From NCBI GenBank assembly GCA_030432455.1, contig JAUIHC010000082.1, positions 1-9,978 on the forward strand: a stretch of DNA of 9,978 bases, in the 5' to 3' direction. The position numbers and the translations under genes were made by a program. Below the pieces are notes generated by a model that ran no database searches, had not been told where the DNA came from, and saw only the letters and a list, made by a program, of their open reading frames with translations. This DNA comes from Phycisphaerae bacterium. GTDB lineage: Bacteria > Planctomycetota > Phycisphaerae > Phycisphaerales > SM1A02. This document shows, piece by piece, positions 1 through 6,784 of the stretch. The stretch's first letter is position 1, and each line of letters starts with the position of its first letter.

Positions 1-527
1 TACGGCGGTGAGTATGACTTCGGATGCCCCGCCTTCCCTCCGGCGACATTGCGGTCGAAGCCCTGCGTCGTCGGATCGTCGCCCAGATGCCACTTGCCGA
101 CGACGCCGGTGCGATAGCCCTCGTCCTGAAGCACCTCGGCGATCGTGCGTTCCCCGGCGCCGATCTCGGTGGCGTTGTCGGGCACTTCGATCCGGCGATC
201 CTCGGCCTTGCCGCGTCGCGGCGATCCGACGGTGTGCACGCCGGTGCGGACGCCCCACCGCCCCGTCACCAGCGCCGCGCGACTGGGCGCGCAGTTCGGC
301 CCGTTCGTCGCGGCGTTGGTGAAGCGCACCGATTCGGCGCGGAGTCCGTCGAGGGCGGGCGTGCGATGCCACGCGTGCCCCTCGCTGCCGAGATCCCGGC
401 AGCCGAGATCGTCGATCAGGATCAGCAGGACGTTCGGCCGTGGTTCATCCTCGGCCGCCGCCGCCTCGATCGCGGTGGCCGCGCCCAGGAGCGCGACCAC
501 CGCGGCGGCGGCCGTCCGCCGGGTCAC
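1..527 (-). CDS. Type I sulfatase, N-terminal part (3' end beyond window)
   Basis: This is a formylglycine-dependent sulfatase of the alkaline phosphatase superfamily, which hydrolyses sulfate esters, usually of polysaccharides in planctomycetes. The visible 175 codons begin at a GTG whose first bases lie inside the stop of the upstream tricorn gene (4-base GTGA overlap), so the two are probably translationally coupled. Residues 1-25 look like a Sec signal peptide: RR near the start, an Ala/Val/Leu core and an Ala-rich end. Next come the metal-binding segment ILIDDLG (Asp39 and Asp40) and the sulfatase signature CAPSR at 79-83, where Cys79 is the residue converted to formylglycine. GKWHLG at 144-149 supplies the conserved Lys and His. 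The substrate cannot be read from this part. No lipobox is seen, so periplasmic or secreted is more likely than lipid-anchored. The family is secure; the specificity is unknown. Confidence 0.93.
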   Translation of the reverse strand, partial: MTRRTAAAAVVALLGAATAIEAAAAEDEPRPNVLLILIDDLGCRDLGSEGHAWHRTPALDGLRAESVRFTNAATNGPNCAPSRAALVTGRWGVRTGVHTVGSPRRGKAEDRRIEVPDNATEIGAGERTIAEVLQDEGYRTGVVGKWHLGDDPTTQGFDRNVAGGKAGHPKSYSPP

Positions 528-3500
528 GAGCCGCCGTCCAACCGTCGCAGGAGATCCTCGACCGCCGCCTTGAGCTGCGCGTCCTCGCCGGCGGCCTCGT
601 CCTCGGGCGTCTGCTCGACGATGATGTCCGGCCGGGCGCCGTGGTTCTCCATGTCGGTGCCGTCGGGCAGGTACCAGCCCCGGAACGGCAGTCGGAGCGT
701 CGTGCCGTCGAGGAGACTGGTGCCGCCGGTCGAGATGACGCTGCCGTGCGTCTCCTGACCGACCAGCGTGCCGCGCCCGAGCGTCTTGAACGCGTGCGAG
801 ATGATCTCGGCGTTCGAGTAGCTCTTCTCGTTGCAGAGCATGCCGATCGGCATCGTGTACCGCTGGATGAACAGGCGATCCTGCGGATATCCGGTGGTGA
901 TGGTCGAGTCCGCCCCCCGCGGCACGGTGTACGCGTGCGGCGTCACCATGATCGACGCGAGCAGCCGGTCGGTCGTCCAACCACCGCCGTTGTCGCGGAC
1001 GTCGATGAGCAGGCCGTCCTTGCCGTCGGCGGCGGCGAAGAGATCCCGCTCGAACTCGTCGAGCGACGGCTGGCTCATGCCGCGGATGTGGGCGTAGCCG
1101 ATGCGACCACCGGACCATTCGTCCACCAGCGCCGCCCGTCGCAGCTGCGTGTCGCGGTAGACGAGCATGCCCTCGGCCCCGCGGGAGATCGGTTCGAGCA
1201 GCAGGTCGAGCTCGGCGGGTTCCCCGCCGTCCTCGGATGCGGCACGACGGACGGTGACCACCGTCTCCGTGCCGATGCGGCCGCGAAGGCGGTTGGCAAT
1301 GGTGTCCGCGGGATCGGCCGCGAGGTCGAAGGGCTCGAACTCGATCGCCACGATCTCGTCGCCGATCTCCAGCGGCGTGTCGGAGTCCTCGGCCGGTCCG
1401 TCCGGAACCATCGACACGACCTTCCAGCCATCGGCCACCGGCTCGACACGGATTCCGAGGCGACCGATCGACTCCCGGACATCCATGGCCTCCGCCGGCG
1501 CCCGAATGCCCATGTGGCTGGCGGAGAGTTCGCCGAGAAGGCGGTTGCCCACCCAGTTGAACTCGTCGGCGGTGCGGGTCCTGCGGGCGAGGTCGTGGTA
1601 CCGCCGGCTGAGCGCCGCCCAGTCGAGCCCCTTCATGGTCGGGTGATAGAAGGTCTCGCCCATGATCGCGGCGGCCTCGAGGAACTTCTCGCTGGACTGG
1701 GTCTCGAGGTCGATCCGGATCCGCTGCGAGACGGGGAATCGATCGGTCTTCCCGCCCGCCACCGCGATGGTCTGGGCCTGACCGCCATCGACCGCGACGA
1801 GCTTCGCCCCGTCGAGGGTGAGCCCCATCATCGAGACGGTGCCGCCGAGCTTCTTGCGATCCCGGCCGTTCCAGCCGATCGAATGCAGGCCGGACGCGTC
1901 GGGGGCGCCGGTCGAGTAGTTGAAGAGGATGGTGTCGCCCGCGGGCACCAGCTCGATCCGGCTGGAGTTCCCCGGAAGGTTGGTGACCTGCCGGACGCGG
2001 CGATACGCGGTCTCGAGGTCCTCGGTCGTGAAGGGCGGTTCGGACGGCTCGTCCTCGGCGTCGTCGTCCGACGCCTCCACCTCCTCGCCGGCGGCGATCG
2101 CGCGACGACGCTCGAGCGCGGCGCGGACCTCGTGCGGATCGAGCGGCTTGCGGGCCTTGGCGGCCTTGGCCTGCTCCTCGAAGTACGCATCGAGCTCCGG
2201 TTCGGCGAGCTTCTCCAGCGTCCGGTCGAGGAAGACGTGGTAGACGTCGAACTCCTCGTCGTCGCGTTCGCTGGTGAACGCGAGGATGCGGGCGTCCCCG
2301 GAGAATCTCGCCCCGCCGTCGTTGTCGGGATGCCGGGTGATGTTGATCGGAGCGGCCGACCCGTCGGCAGGCACGACGAAGACATCCTGATTGAAGTTCA
2401 TGTCGGCCTGGTCGAAGACGATCCAGCGCGAGTCCGAACTCCAGCGGAACTCGATGCCCCGATCCCAGCCCGCCCTCAGCAGACGGCTCTCGCCGGTGGC
2501 GAGGTCGAGGATCATGAGATCACCGAGACCCCGCACGAACGCGAGGCTCATGCCGTCGGGCGACGGCAGCGGACGGTGATCGTGGGTGTCGGCGTGGATG
2601 ACCGGCGTGATGGTGAAGCGAACGGCGTCGGCCCACCGGGCGGGATCGAGGGTCGGGTCCTTCTCCTCCTCCTTCTCCTCCTCCTCCTTCTTCTCCTCCT
2701 CCTTCTCCTGCTGCTTCTCGTCTCCCTCCTGCGTCTCTCCCTCCTCCTGATCCTCGTCCTCGTCGCCCCCGCCCTCGCCCTCGGTCTCGTCGTCTTCCGT
2801 GCGCTCGCCCTCCGCATCCGCGGCGTCGTCCTCCGGCTCGGCGGTCGCCTCCTCGTGGGCGGTCCGGATCTCCTCGCGGGTCTGCTCGACCGTGGCGGCG
2901 AAGATCGACGCGTTGCCGCCGTCGATGGCCGAGAAGTAGAGCGTCGTGCCGTCGGGACTCCACGCCAGATCGCCCTCGCGACCGTGGGTCTCGGTGATCC
3001 GGCGGGTCGGCGCGTCGTCCTTGGTCGCCCGCACCAGCACCTCGCCGTACGCGACGACCGCGATCGACAGGCCGTCGGGGTTCATCGCGGCCTCGGTCAC
3101 CCGCCGCGAGATGTCGAGGATCTCGATCTCGTCGAGCCCGTCCTCGGGCGCGAGGATGCGGATCGGCTTCGGCACCGGATCGGCCTCCGAGAGGTCGATT
3201 CCGTAGAGCGTGTCCCAGCGGTGCAGGACGATCCGACCGCCATCGGGGGTCGCGTCGAAGTCGGCGACATCGATCTCATCGAAGTCGGTGATCGCCACCG
3301 CGTCACCACCATCGGCGGAGACGCGGTGGATGTTGTGGGTGTCGTTCGCGCGGTCGGAGAGGAACAGGATCGCGTCGTCGCCCGCCCAGCGGGGCGACAG
3401 GTCGTTGCCTTCCCAGGCGGCCACCTTGCGGAAGGTGTCCAGCGTGGCGTCGTGCACCCAGACATCGCGGCGATCCGCCCCTCGGTAGTGACGCCGCTCG

Positions 3501-4069
3501 GGCTTCACGCCACCTCGGACGAAGGCGGTGCGGGTCCCGTCCGGGCTCCGGACGGCCTGGCTTCCAAAGGCGTCGTGGAGGCGCCGCGGCTCGCCCCCCG
3601 CCAGATCGACCTCGTACGGTCGCGGCGAGCGATAGAGATCACCCTCGAGAGAGGCCGCGAAATCGACCACCGGCCGTCCCTGTTCGTCGATGCCCGCCCC
3701 GGAGAGGGCGGCCCCGGTGTCGAGGTGCGTGAGCCGGCGAATGCCCGTGCCGTCGGGATTCATCGCGTAGAGGTTGGTCACGCCGTCCCGATCGCTCTCG
3801 AAGACGATGGTGGAACCGTCCGCGGTCCACTGCGAATCATGCTCCCGGCCGGGATGGCTGGTGAGTCGGATCGCCCGGCCACCCTCGAAGGGCACGGTCC
3901 AGAGGTCGCCCCTCCAGCTGAAGACCACGGTGGATCCGTCGGGGCTGATGCTGGGAAACCGCGGCAGATCGACATTGCCTTCGGGATCTCCGGCCACCGG
4001 GGCGTTCGCGGCGAACGCCATCTGTCCGATCGCCCCGATCGCCAGGACGGCGAGCGTCGCGGTCTTCAA
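524..4069 (-). CDS. Exported tricorn-like serine protease (double beta-propeller, PDZ, S41 core)
   Basis: This is a bacterial homologue of archaeal tricorn protease, about 1181 residues from the chosen TTG start. Residues 1-20 form a textbook signal peptide (Lys2, hydrophobic core, AFA-A cleavage), so it should act in the periplasm or outside. Two beta-propellers follow: TolB/PD40-type repeats with SPDG motifs at roughly 30-310, then a second propeller at about 310-800 interrupted by two charged insertions (406-470, almost only Glu/Asp/Lys/Gln/Gly; and about 615-695). A PDZ domain lies near 870-960 and an S41-type catalytic core near 965-1165. All tricorn catalytic positions can be matched by motif: Ser851-His852, nucleophile Ser1085 (YSNAE) and Glu1141 (ENHGARPD), plus the oxyanion-region NGGG at 1027. 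The frame stays open upstream, with ATG at 4261 and 4246 and GTG at 4138. I prefer TTG 4069 because the signal peptide begins there and third-position GC rises there. No clear Shine-Dalgarno sequence precedes it. It overlaps the sulfatase start by 4 bases. Confidence 0.9.
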   Translation of the reverse strand: MKTATLAVLAIGAIGQMAFAANAPVAGDPEGNVDLPRFPSISPDGSTVVFSWRGDLWTVPFEGGRAIRLTSHPGREHDSQWTADGSTIVFESDRDGVTNLYAMNPDGTGIRRLTHLDTGAALSGAGIDEQGRPVVDFAASLEGDLYRSPRPYEVDLAGGEPRRLHDAFGSQAVRSPDGTRTAFVRGGVKPERRHYRGADRRDVWVHDATLDTFRKVAAWEGNDLSPRWAGDDAILFLSDRANDTHNIHRVSADGGDAVAITDFDEIDVADFDATPDGGRIVLHRWDTLYGIDLSEADPVPKPIRILAPEDGLDEIEILDISRRVTEAAMNPDGLSIAVVAYGEVLVRATKDDAPTRRITETHGREGDLAWSPDGTTLYFSAIDGGNASIFAATVEQTREEIRTAHEEATAEPEDDAADAEGERTEDDETEGEGGGDEDEDQEEGETQEGDEKQQEKEEEKKEEEEKEEEKDPTLDPARWADAVRFTITPVIHADTHDHRPLPSPDGMSLAFVRGLGDLMILDLATGESRLLRAGWDRGIEFRWSSDSRWIVFDQADMNFNQDVFVVPADGSAAPINITRHPDNDGGARFSGDARILAFTSERDDEEFDVYHVFLDRTLEKLAEPELDAYFEEQAKAAKARKPLDPHEVRAALERRRAIAAGEEVEASDDDAEDEPSEPPFTTEDLETAYRRVRQVTNLPGNSSRIELVPAGDTILFNYSTGAPDASGLHSIGWNGRDRKKLGGTVSMMGLTLDGAKLVAVDGGQAQTIAVAGGKTDRFPVSQRIRIDLETQSSEKFLEAAAIMGETFYHPTMKGLDWAALSRRYHDLARRTRTADEFNWVGNRLLGELSASHMGIRAPAEAMDVRESIGRLGIRVEPVADGWKVVSMVPDGPAEDSDTPLEIGDEIVAIEFEPFDLAADPADTIANRLRGRIGTETVVTVRRAASEDGGEPAELDLLLEPISRGAEGMLVYRDTQLRRAALVDEWSGGRIGYAHIRGMSQPSLDEFERDLFAAADGKDGLLIDVRDNGGGWTTDRLLASIMVTPHAYTVPRGADSTITTGYPQDRLFIQRYTMPIGMLCNEKSYSNAEIISHAFKTLGRGTLVGQETHGSVISTGGTSLLDGTTLRLPFRGWYLPDGTDMENHGARPDIIVEQTPEDEAAGEDAQLKAAVEDLLRRLDGGS
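2658..2862 (-). other. Acidic low-complexity insertion in the tricorn-like protease, with a 52-base pure pyrimidine tract on the plus strand
   Basis: Residues 406-470 of the tricorn-like protease form a Glu/Asp/Lys/Gln-rich stretch with almost no hydrophobic residues, and so are predicted to be disordered. At DNA level its last third is an uninterrupted pyrimidine run on the plus strand (2658-2709) made of TCC and TTC triplets. It sits inside the second propeller, so it is most simply a solvent-exposed loop between blades. Charged insertions at this region are, to my knowledge, common in bacterial tricorn-like proteins. The sequence is slippage-prone and length variation among relatives is expected. 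Confidence 0.8.
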
Positions 4070-4394
4070 TGCACGGAGGTTCGCGAGCCCTCGGCCACGG
4101 CCGGGGCGGTGAATGCGGCGCGTGTGCGAATCCGTCACCGGATCGGTCGGAGGCCCGGGGCAGGGACTCCAGGTTCCGATCTCCGCCGAGGAGGGCCGGG
4201 GGGCAGGACGGTTCGGGCGAAGAGCGTGCTCGTTCCGGGGTCGCATGCGGGGCTCCAGCATCTGGCTCCAGTGAGCCGGGGTCGGGGGTCTGGTCTGGGC
4301 TCGTCCTGTCGCGGGTGGCCATCGGCGGCCATCCGAACCTCACCCACACGGGATGGTCGGTCCGCGACCGGTCGAGCCGAGCGGGTGTGTTCCA

Positions 4395-4415
4395 GAGGAC
4401 GACCCGGTCGTCCTC
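4395..4415. promoter_or_regulatory. Perfect 21-base palindrome, candidate operator or hairpin
   Basis: The arms GAGGACGAC and GTCGTCCTC (9 bp each, perfect) flank a CCG spacer. It lies between two divergent transcription units, 326 bases upstream of the tricorn start and 205 bases upstream of the small gene. That position suits a dimeric repressor or activator site; a hairpin in a long leader is the alternative. No bound regulator can be named, and GC-rich DNA produces such arms by chance fairly often. Confidence 0.35.
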
Positions 4416-4604
4416 GACTCCCCGCCGACCGGGGGCGGACGAGTCTACCCGGGCACCTCAGCCCGGTTCCGAAGCGGTTCCCGGACCGTTCCGTCTGTGA
4501 GGTCTGCGCGGGGTGCCGAGGCGGGTCCGCGGTCCACGGACCGGGAATCGGGAGCCTCCGACAAGTCCGACGCTCCGCGACCCGATGCCACGTCGTCCAC
4601 CCAC

Positions 4605-4610
4605 GGAGGG
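4605..4610 (+). promoter_or_regulatory. Ribosome binding site that fixes the start at 4620
   Basis: GGAGGG lies 9 bases before the ATG at 4620. It is the strongest Shine-Dalgarno match near any start in the window, and it decides in favour of this ATG over upstream codons in the same open frame (from 4353). Confidence 0.7.
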
Positions 4611-4619
4611 TTGCTTGCC

Positions 4620-4949
4620 ATGGATAGGTACGAACACGACAAGACCACGCGACTTCGGTCGATCATCAAGCGCATGGAGCGCTCCATCGACGACGCCCGG
4701 GCTCGACGCATGACCGGCGACGAGCCCGAGGACTTCCCCGGCGGCGATACCGTCATCGGGGGATCCGCCGCGAGCCCGCCGCCCGCGCATCGGGCGTTCG
4801 ATCCGCTCGATACGCAGATCGCCGACTCCCGTCCCGCCGCGTCGTCCTCGTCGTCCAACGGACCGACCCCGGTCCGGGACAGCGACACCATGTTCGACTT
4901 CGACGGACCGCGGCTGAAGGCCCGACCGAAGCGACGCTCGGCGAGCTGA
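4620..4949 (+). CDS. Small hypothetical protein, 109 residues, mostly disordered
   Basis: I do not recognise this protein. Residues about 6-32 are charged and helix-prone (RLRSIIKRMERSIDDARARR), suggesting an amphipathic or protein-binding helix. An acidic, Gly/Pro/Ser-rich middle follows (about 33-88, including a run of Ser). The tail (89-109) combines MFDFDG with a basic end (KARPKRRS), a possible short binding motif. There is no signal peptide, membrane segment or cysteine. The start is set by GGAGGG 9 bases upstream; the frame is open further upstream, but that part has no protein-like features. It lies 87 bases before the M42 peptidase gene on the same strand and could be transcribed with it. 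That it is a real gene is supported by the ribosome binding site, the patterned termini and codon use, not by homology. Confidence 0.6.
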   Translation: MDRYEHDKTTRLRSIIKRMERSIDDARARRMTGDEPEDFPGGDTVIGGSAASPPPAHRAFDPLDTQIADSRPAASSSSSNGPTPVRDSDTMFDFDGPRLKARPKRRSAS

Positions 4950-4960
4950 TTCGGGCTCGT

Positions 4961-4981
4961 CGGAGGCCCGCGGCCCCTCCG
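4961..4981 (+). terminator. Weak hairpin after the small gene
   Basis: CGGAGG and CCTCCG form a 6-bp stem around a 9-base GC-rich loop, 11 bases after the stop of the small gene. No T run follows, so it is at best an attenuator or part of a factor-dependent terminator, and may be chance. Confidence 0.2.
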
Positions 4982-5023
4982 GGACATCGTTCCCGCGGCC
5001 TTCGAGGCGGCCGGGGTGCGCGG

Positions 5024-5029
5024 TAGCAT
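5024..5029 (+). promoter_or_regulatory. Possible -10 element (TAGCAT) for a leaderless M42 mRNA
   Basis: TAGCAT fits the TAnnnT -10 pattern and ends 7 bases before the ATG at 5037, the spacing expected if transcription starts at or next to the A of the start codon. No Shine-Dalgarno sequence precedes this ATG. The hexamer 17 bases upstream (TTCGAG, 5001-5006) is a poor -35 match. This is suggestive only. Confidence 0.3.
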
Positions 5030-5036
5030 TGCCCGG

Positions 5037-6128
5037 ATGCAGCAAGACGCCCTCGACTTCCTTCGCCGGCTCCTCGACACGCCGTCGCCGTCAGGCCACG
5101 AGTCCGACGGCCAGCGCATCTGGCTCGACCGGGTCCGGACCGCGGCCTCCGCGGTCTGGAACGACGCCTACGGCAACTGCTTCGCCCGGCTCGACTGCGG
5201 CCGGGAGAACGCCCCCACCATCGCGATCTGCGGCCATGCCGACGAGATCGGCCTGATGGTCAACACCATCGACGACAAGGGCTTCATCTACGCCCGGCAG
5301 ATCGGCGGCATCGATCCCGCGTCGATCGTCGGCAAGCGGATCCGCTTCCGATCGAGCGTGCCCGGCGTCACCGAGCCGGTGGTCGGCGTGATCGGCGCGA
5401 CCGCGATCCACCTCCAGGACCGCGGAGCCGACGCCAAGGTCCGCAAGCTCCACGAACTCTTCATCGACATCGGCTGCCGCACCCGCGACGAGGCGGCCGC
5501 CCGGCTGAACATCGGCGACGCGGGCGTCTTCGCCGACGAGTCGATGCTCGTGACCGACGACATCATCGTGGCCCGTGGACTCGACAACCGCATCGGCACC
5601 TGGGCCGCCGCCGAGGCTCTGGTGCGGCTGGCGCCGCACGCGACCGACCTGCACTGCGACGTCGTCGCGGTGAGCACGGTGCAGGAGGAGGTCGGCCTGC
5701 ACGGCGCGGCGATGATCGCCGACGGCCTCAAGCCCGACGTGGCCCTCGTCACCGATGTCGGCCACGCCACCGACACCCCGGGCATCGACCGCAATCGCCA
5801 CGGCGACTTCAAGCTCGGGGGCGGACCGAAGATCGCCATCGGCGGACCGGCCCAGCCGCTCGTCGTGGATCGTCTGCTCGCGGCTGCGGCCGCCGAGGAG
5901 ATCACGATCCAGCGTTCCGCCACGCCCGGACGCAGCGGCACCGACACCGACGCGATCTTCCTCCGAAACGGCGGCATCCCCTGCGGGCTGGTGAGCCTCC
6001 CGATCCGCTACATGCACACCACCGTCGAGACCACCAGTCTCTCCGACCTCGAGTCGATCGCGAGGATCTTCACGCGCTTCTGTCGCGATCTCGCTCCCGG
6101 CGACTCGTTCCTTCCCGCCATCGCCTGA
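5037..6128 (+). CDS. M42-family metallo-aminopeptidase (FrvX/TET-like)
   Basis: This is a dinuclear-metal aminopeptidase of MEROPS family M42, which trims N-terminal residues from peptides and in known members forms large tetrahedral dodecamers in the cytoplasm. The 363 residues match the family's usual length of about 350. All expected active-site residues are visible: His67 in CGHADEIG, the bridging Asp183 in GLDNRIG, the catalytic pair Glu217-Glu218 in VQEEVGLHGA, Asp240 in VTDVGHATDTPG and His327 in YMHTTVETT. There is no signal peptide, so it is cytoplasmic. ATG 5037 is chosen because MQQDALDFLRRLLDTPSPSG is the normal family N-terminus; a GTG at 5016 would add seven residues. No Shine-Dalgarno sequence is seen. 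The methyltransferase gene follows after 11 bases. Family members have been annotated as endoglucanases, but the motifs here are those of peptidases. Confidence 0.94.
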   Translation: MQQDALDFLRRLLDTPSPSGHESDGQRIWLDRVRTAASAVWNDAYGNCFARLDCGRENAPTIAICGHADEIGLMVNTIDDKGFIYARQIGGIDPASIVGKRIRFRSSVPGVTEPVVGVIGATAIHLQDRGADAKVRKLHELFIDIGCRTRDEAAARLNIGDAGVFADESMLVTDDIIVARGLDNRIGTWAAAEALVRLAPHATDLHCDVVAVSTVQEEVGLHGAAMIADGLKPDVALVTDVGHATDTPGIDRNRHGDFKLGGGPKIAIGGPAQPLVVDRLLAAAAAEEITIQRSATPGRSGTDTDAIFLRNGGIPCGLVSLPIRYMHTTVETTSLSDLESIARIFTRFCRDLAPGDSFLPAIA

Positions 6129-6139
6129 GAGACGACACG

Positions 6140-6766
6140 ATGCTCGGGTTCCTGAGTCAGTCGATCACACGGTTCCGCCACACCGGCGCGGTCGCGCCCA
6201 GCGGCGGTCGGCTCGCCCGCGAGATGGTGCGGACCATCCGGGAGCACGATGGCCCGCGCCGGATCCTGGAGGTCGGACCGGGCACCGGACCGTTCACCCG
6301 TCGCATCCTCGACGAGCTTCGCTCCGGCGACTCGCTCGACATCGTGGAGATCAATCCCTTCTTCTGCCGGACGCTCGAACGGCGACTGCTCGAACCGTTC
6401 CGCCGGCGCCATCCGGACATCCCGGTCCGCCTGCACGAGTCGCCGATCGAGAAGGCGGATCTGGACGGCCCCTTCGACCACATCGTGTGCGGGCTGCCGT
6501 TCAACAACTTCCCCCCCGCCCTGGTCCGAAGCATCTTCCGAACCATGATCGACCTGCTCGACGAGCGGGGCGATCTCTCGTACTTCGAGTACGCGGGGGT
6601 CCGGGTGCTCAAGGCGCCGGTGGCCGGCGCCCGCACCCGCGAACTCATGCGCCGCCATCACGCCCACGCCCGGGCGATGGCCCGACGCCACGCCGGCGAT
6701 CGCACTCTCGTGGTCGCCAACTTCCCGCCCGCGGTCGCGGTCCGACTCCGACGACACGGCACCTGA
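6140..6766 (+). CDS. PmtA-like phospholipid N-methyltransferase (SAM-dependent)
   Basis: This is a class I SAM-dependent methyltransferase of 208 residues, most like the phospholipid N-methyltransferase group (COG3963, PmtA), which methylates phosphatidylethanolamine toward phosphatidylcholine at the inner membrane surface. The N-terminal TGAVAPSGG (15-23) is the hallmark of that group. LEVGPGTG (43-50) is the SAM-binding loop, VEINPFF (69-75) gives the acidic residue after strand 2, and CGLPFNNF (117-124) is motif IV. This architecture is shared with KsgA-type rRNA dimethylases, but the protein is shorter and lacks their C-terminal domain. No membrane segment is visible; Arg/His-rich patches near the C-terminus could contact lipid head groups. 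It lies 11 bases after the M42 gene and 18 before dapL, so it is probably co-transcribed. The number of methyl groups it adds cannot be read from sequence. Confidence 0.8.
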   Translation: MLGFLSQSITRFRHTGAVAPSGGRLAREMVRTIREHDGPRRILEVGPGTGPFTRRILDELRSGDSLDIVEINPFFCRTLERRLLEPFRRRHPDIPVRLHESPIEKADLDGPFDHIVCGLPFNNFPPALVRSIFRTMIDLLDERGDLSYFEYAGVRVLKAPVAGARTRELMRRHHAHARAMARRHAGDRTLVVANFPPAVAVRLRRHGT

Positions 6767-6784
6767 GGCCCTCGGATCCAGGCC

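Larger units (their letters stand above)
4070..4619. other. Divergent intergenic region, about 550 bases
   Basis: No convincing gene is seen here. Open frames cross the region on both strands, but they lack recognisable protein features and are expected by chance in GC-rich DNA. The region must hold the promoters of the tricorn/sulfatase unit (leftward) and of the small gene at 4620 (rightward), but no clear -35/-10 pair or sigma-54 site stands out. It contains a 9-bp-arm palindrome at 4395-4415, a shorter one at 4530-4543 (CGGTCC-AC-GGACCG) and a 5-bp inverted repeat TGGCC/GGCCA at 4316-4331. If the tricorn gene really starts at one of its upstream ATG or GTG codons, the gap shrinks by up to about 190 bases. 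Confidence 0.6.

Noticed and set aside
4601..4614. TTGC before the small gene as a sigma-54 -12 element
   Set aside because: The bases 12 positions upstream are not GG, so the -24 half is missing.
4353..4619. N-terminal extension of the small protein by 89 codons
   Set aside because: No ribosome binding site, Pro/Arg/Ser-rich composition, and a strong GGAGGG before the ATG at 4620.
440..4627. A 1395-codon open frame on the plus strand, including a run of leucines, antisense to the tricorn-like gene
   Set aside because: It mirrors the codon pattern of the real minus-strand gene; the leucine run is the complement of the Glu/Lys codons. The minus strand shows a signal peptide, PDZ and catalytic motifs, the plus strand none.
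5037..6128. Functional partnership of the M42 peptidase with the tricorn-like protease
   Set aside because: In archaea the two types of peptidase substitute for each other, but here the tricorn-like protein is exported while the M42 protein has no signal peptide, so they should be in different compartments.
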